A stretch of DNA of 6,030 bases from CAYXVB01 sp964467785. GTDB lineage: Bacteria > Bdellovibrionota > UBA1018. Location of the stretch: the NCBI GenBank assembly GCA_964467785.1, contig CAYXVB010000201.1, positions 1-6,030 of the forward strand. The letters run 5' to 3'. Positions 5,577-6,030 of the stretch are shown here, in pieces. The notes below the pieces were generated by a model, which did no database searches, was not told the origin of the DNA, and was given only the letters and a program-made list of their open reading frames with translations. Made by a program: the position numbers and the translations under genes. Each line of letters begins with the position of its first letter. The stretch's first letter is position 1.

Positions 5577-6030
5577 ATGCACAAGACAATACTACTTGCC
5601 CAGAAGATGGGCCGGGTTTCCCTGAGTATCGCCTTGCTCGGATCTTTGATGGGTGGAGCCGCCTGCGTCCCGCAGGAAGTGCCGCTGCTCGTTTCAACCA
5701 CCTCGAAGGACACTGGTCCGGTCTATGCGGGCTTCACCGGCGCGGTCAGCGCCCAGACAATGTCGGGGTCAAAGGTTCAGATCTCCTGGAACGCCTCGTA
5801 CGATCCCTATGTCGTCGCCTACAACATCTATGACGTCAGCAACATCTTCACGCCGGTGCTCAAAAAGACCGTTCATGCTCCCGCGACGTTCACGAATCTG
5901 ACCGGGCTCAATGCGGGCCAGCTTTACGCGTTCCGTGTTCGCGCCTCCGATGTTGACGGTAAGGAAGACACCAATAAGGTCGATCTTCAGGCTATCCCTT
6001 ACGCCGGTGCTGTCAGCGCCGAGGTGAAGT
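5577..6030 (+). CDS. Predicted lipoprotein with fibronectin type III domain(s) (3' truncated by the window edge)
   Basis: The frame is open from the ATG at 5577 to the end of the window (151 residues seen). The N-terminus is a signal peptide: HK at 2-3, K10 and R13, a hydrophobic core VSLSIALLGSLMGG (14-27) and Cys30 in GAAC, so lipid attachment at Cys30 by signal peptidase II is likely. Gly at -3 is not the usual Leu, so this lipobox is imperfect. Residue +2 is Val, not Asp, which in enterobacterial rules would favour the outer membrane. An FN3 domain covers about residues 52-142: VQISWNAS (67-74), VVAYNIYDVS (79-88), FTNLTGLNAGQLYAFRVRASD (105-125, with the tyrosine-corner region around Y117) and DGKE (127-130). 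GAVSAE at 144-149 resembles the start of the same domain (GAVSAQ, 55-60), so a second FN3 repeat probably follows. FN3 domains serve as surface or adhesion modules; the ligand is unknown. It has its own promoter region and strong ribosome binding site. Confidence 0.85.
   Translation, partial: MHKTILLAQKMGRVSLSIALLGSLMGGAACVPQEVPLLVSTTSKDTGPVYAGFTGAVSAQTMSGSKVQISWNASYDPYVVAYNIYDVSNIFTPVLKKTVHAPATFTNLTGLNAGQLYAFRVRASDVDGKEDTNKVDLQAIPYAGAVSAEVK

Noticed and set aside
5534..5833. A 99-codon plus-strand frame overlapping the lipoprotein start
   Set aside because: Different frame from the signal peptide and FN3 domain; the strong Shine-Dalgarno is placed for the ATG at 5577, not for this frame's start.

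Overview
The window looks like a chromosomal stretch of a GC-rich, flagellated Gram-negative bacterium. It has a MotB-type stator subunit, a predicted lipoprotein with a fibronectin type III (FN3) domain, a bacterial GYF_2-domain membrane protein and two long coiled-coil proteins. This mixture would suit a Bdellovibrionota- or deltaproteobacteria-like lineage, but that is a guess from gene content; no marker gene in the window fixes the taxonomy. No tRNA, rRNA, CRISPR array, transposase or attachment site was seen.

Layout. (1) Positions 1-617 (+) are the 3' part of a motB-like gene whose membrane-anchor end lies upstream of the window. (2) Positions 556-1530 (-) encode a 324-residue coiled-coil protein ending in a five-proline tail; its 3' end overlaps motB convergently by 62 bp. 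(3) Positions 1531-1719 are a divergent intergenic region with a perfect 12-bp direct repeat (15-bp period) and a perfect 6-bp-stem hairpin. (4) Positions 1720-3894 (+) encode a roughly 724-residue, almost entirely coiled-coil cytoplasmic protein with an uncertain start. (5) Positions 3891-5417 (+), overlapping the previous gene by the four bases ATGA, encode a 508-residue single-pass membrane protein: cytoplasmic GYF_2 domain, Pro/Ala-rich linker, one transmembrane helix, periplasmic beta-rich region and helical region. (6) Positions 5418-5576 hold a weak terminator-like hairpin, an AT-rich promoter region with a perfect 12-bp palindrome, and a strong ribosome binding site. (7) Positions 5577 to the end (+) encode the first 151 residues of a predicted lipoprotein with an FN3 domain; the gene runs off the window.

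How the genes may work together (inference). The two coiled-coil genes are divergently transcribed from a shared control region, and the larger is translationally coupled to the GYF_2 membrane protein. GYF domains elsewhere bind proline-rich peptides, and the smaller coiled-coil protein ends in PPPPP. A testable model is a membrane-anchored cytoplasmic scaffold: the GYF_2 protein reaches across the inner membrane and docks one or both coiled-coil proteins. Any link to the flagellar motor rests only on the neighbouring motB. I do not recognise this gene set as a described system.
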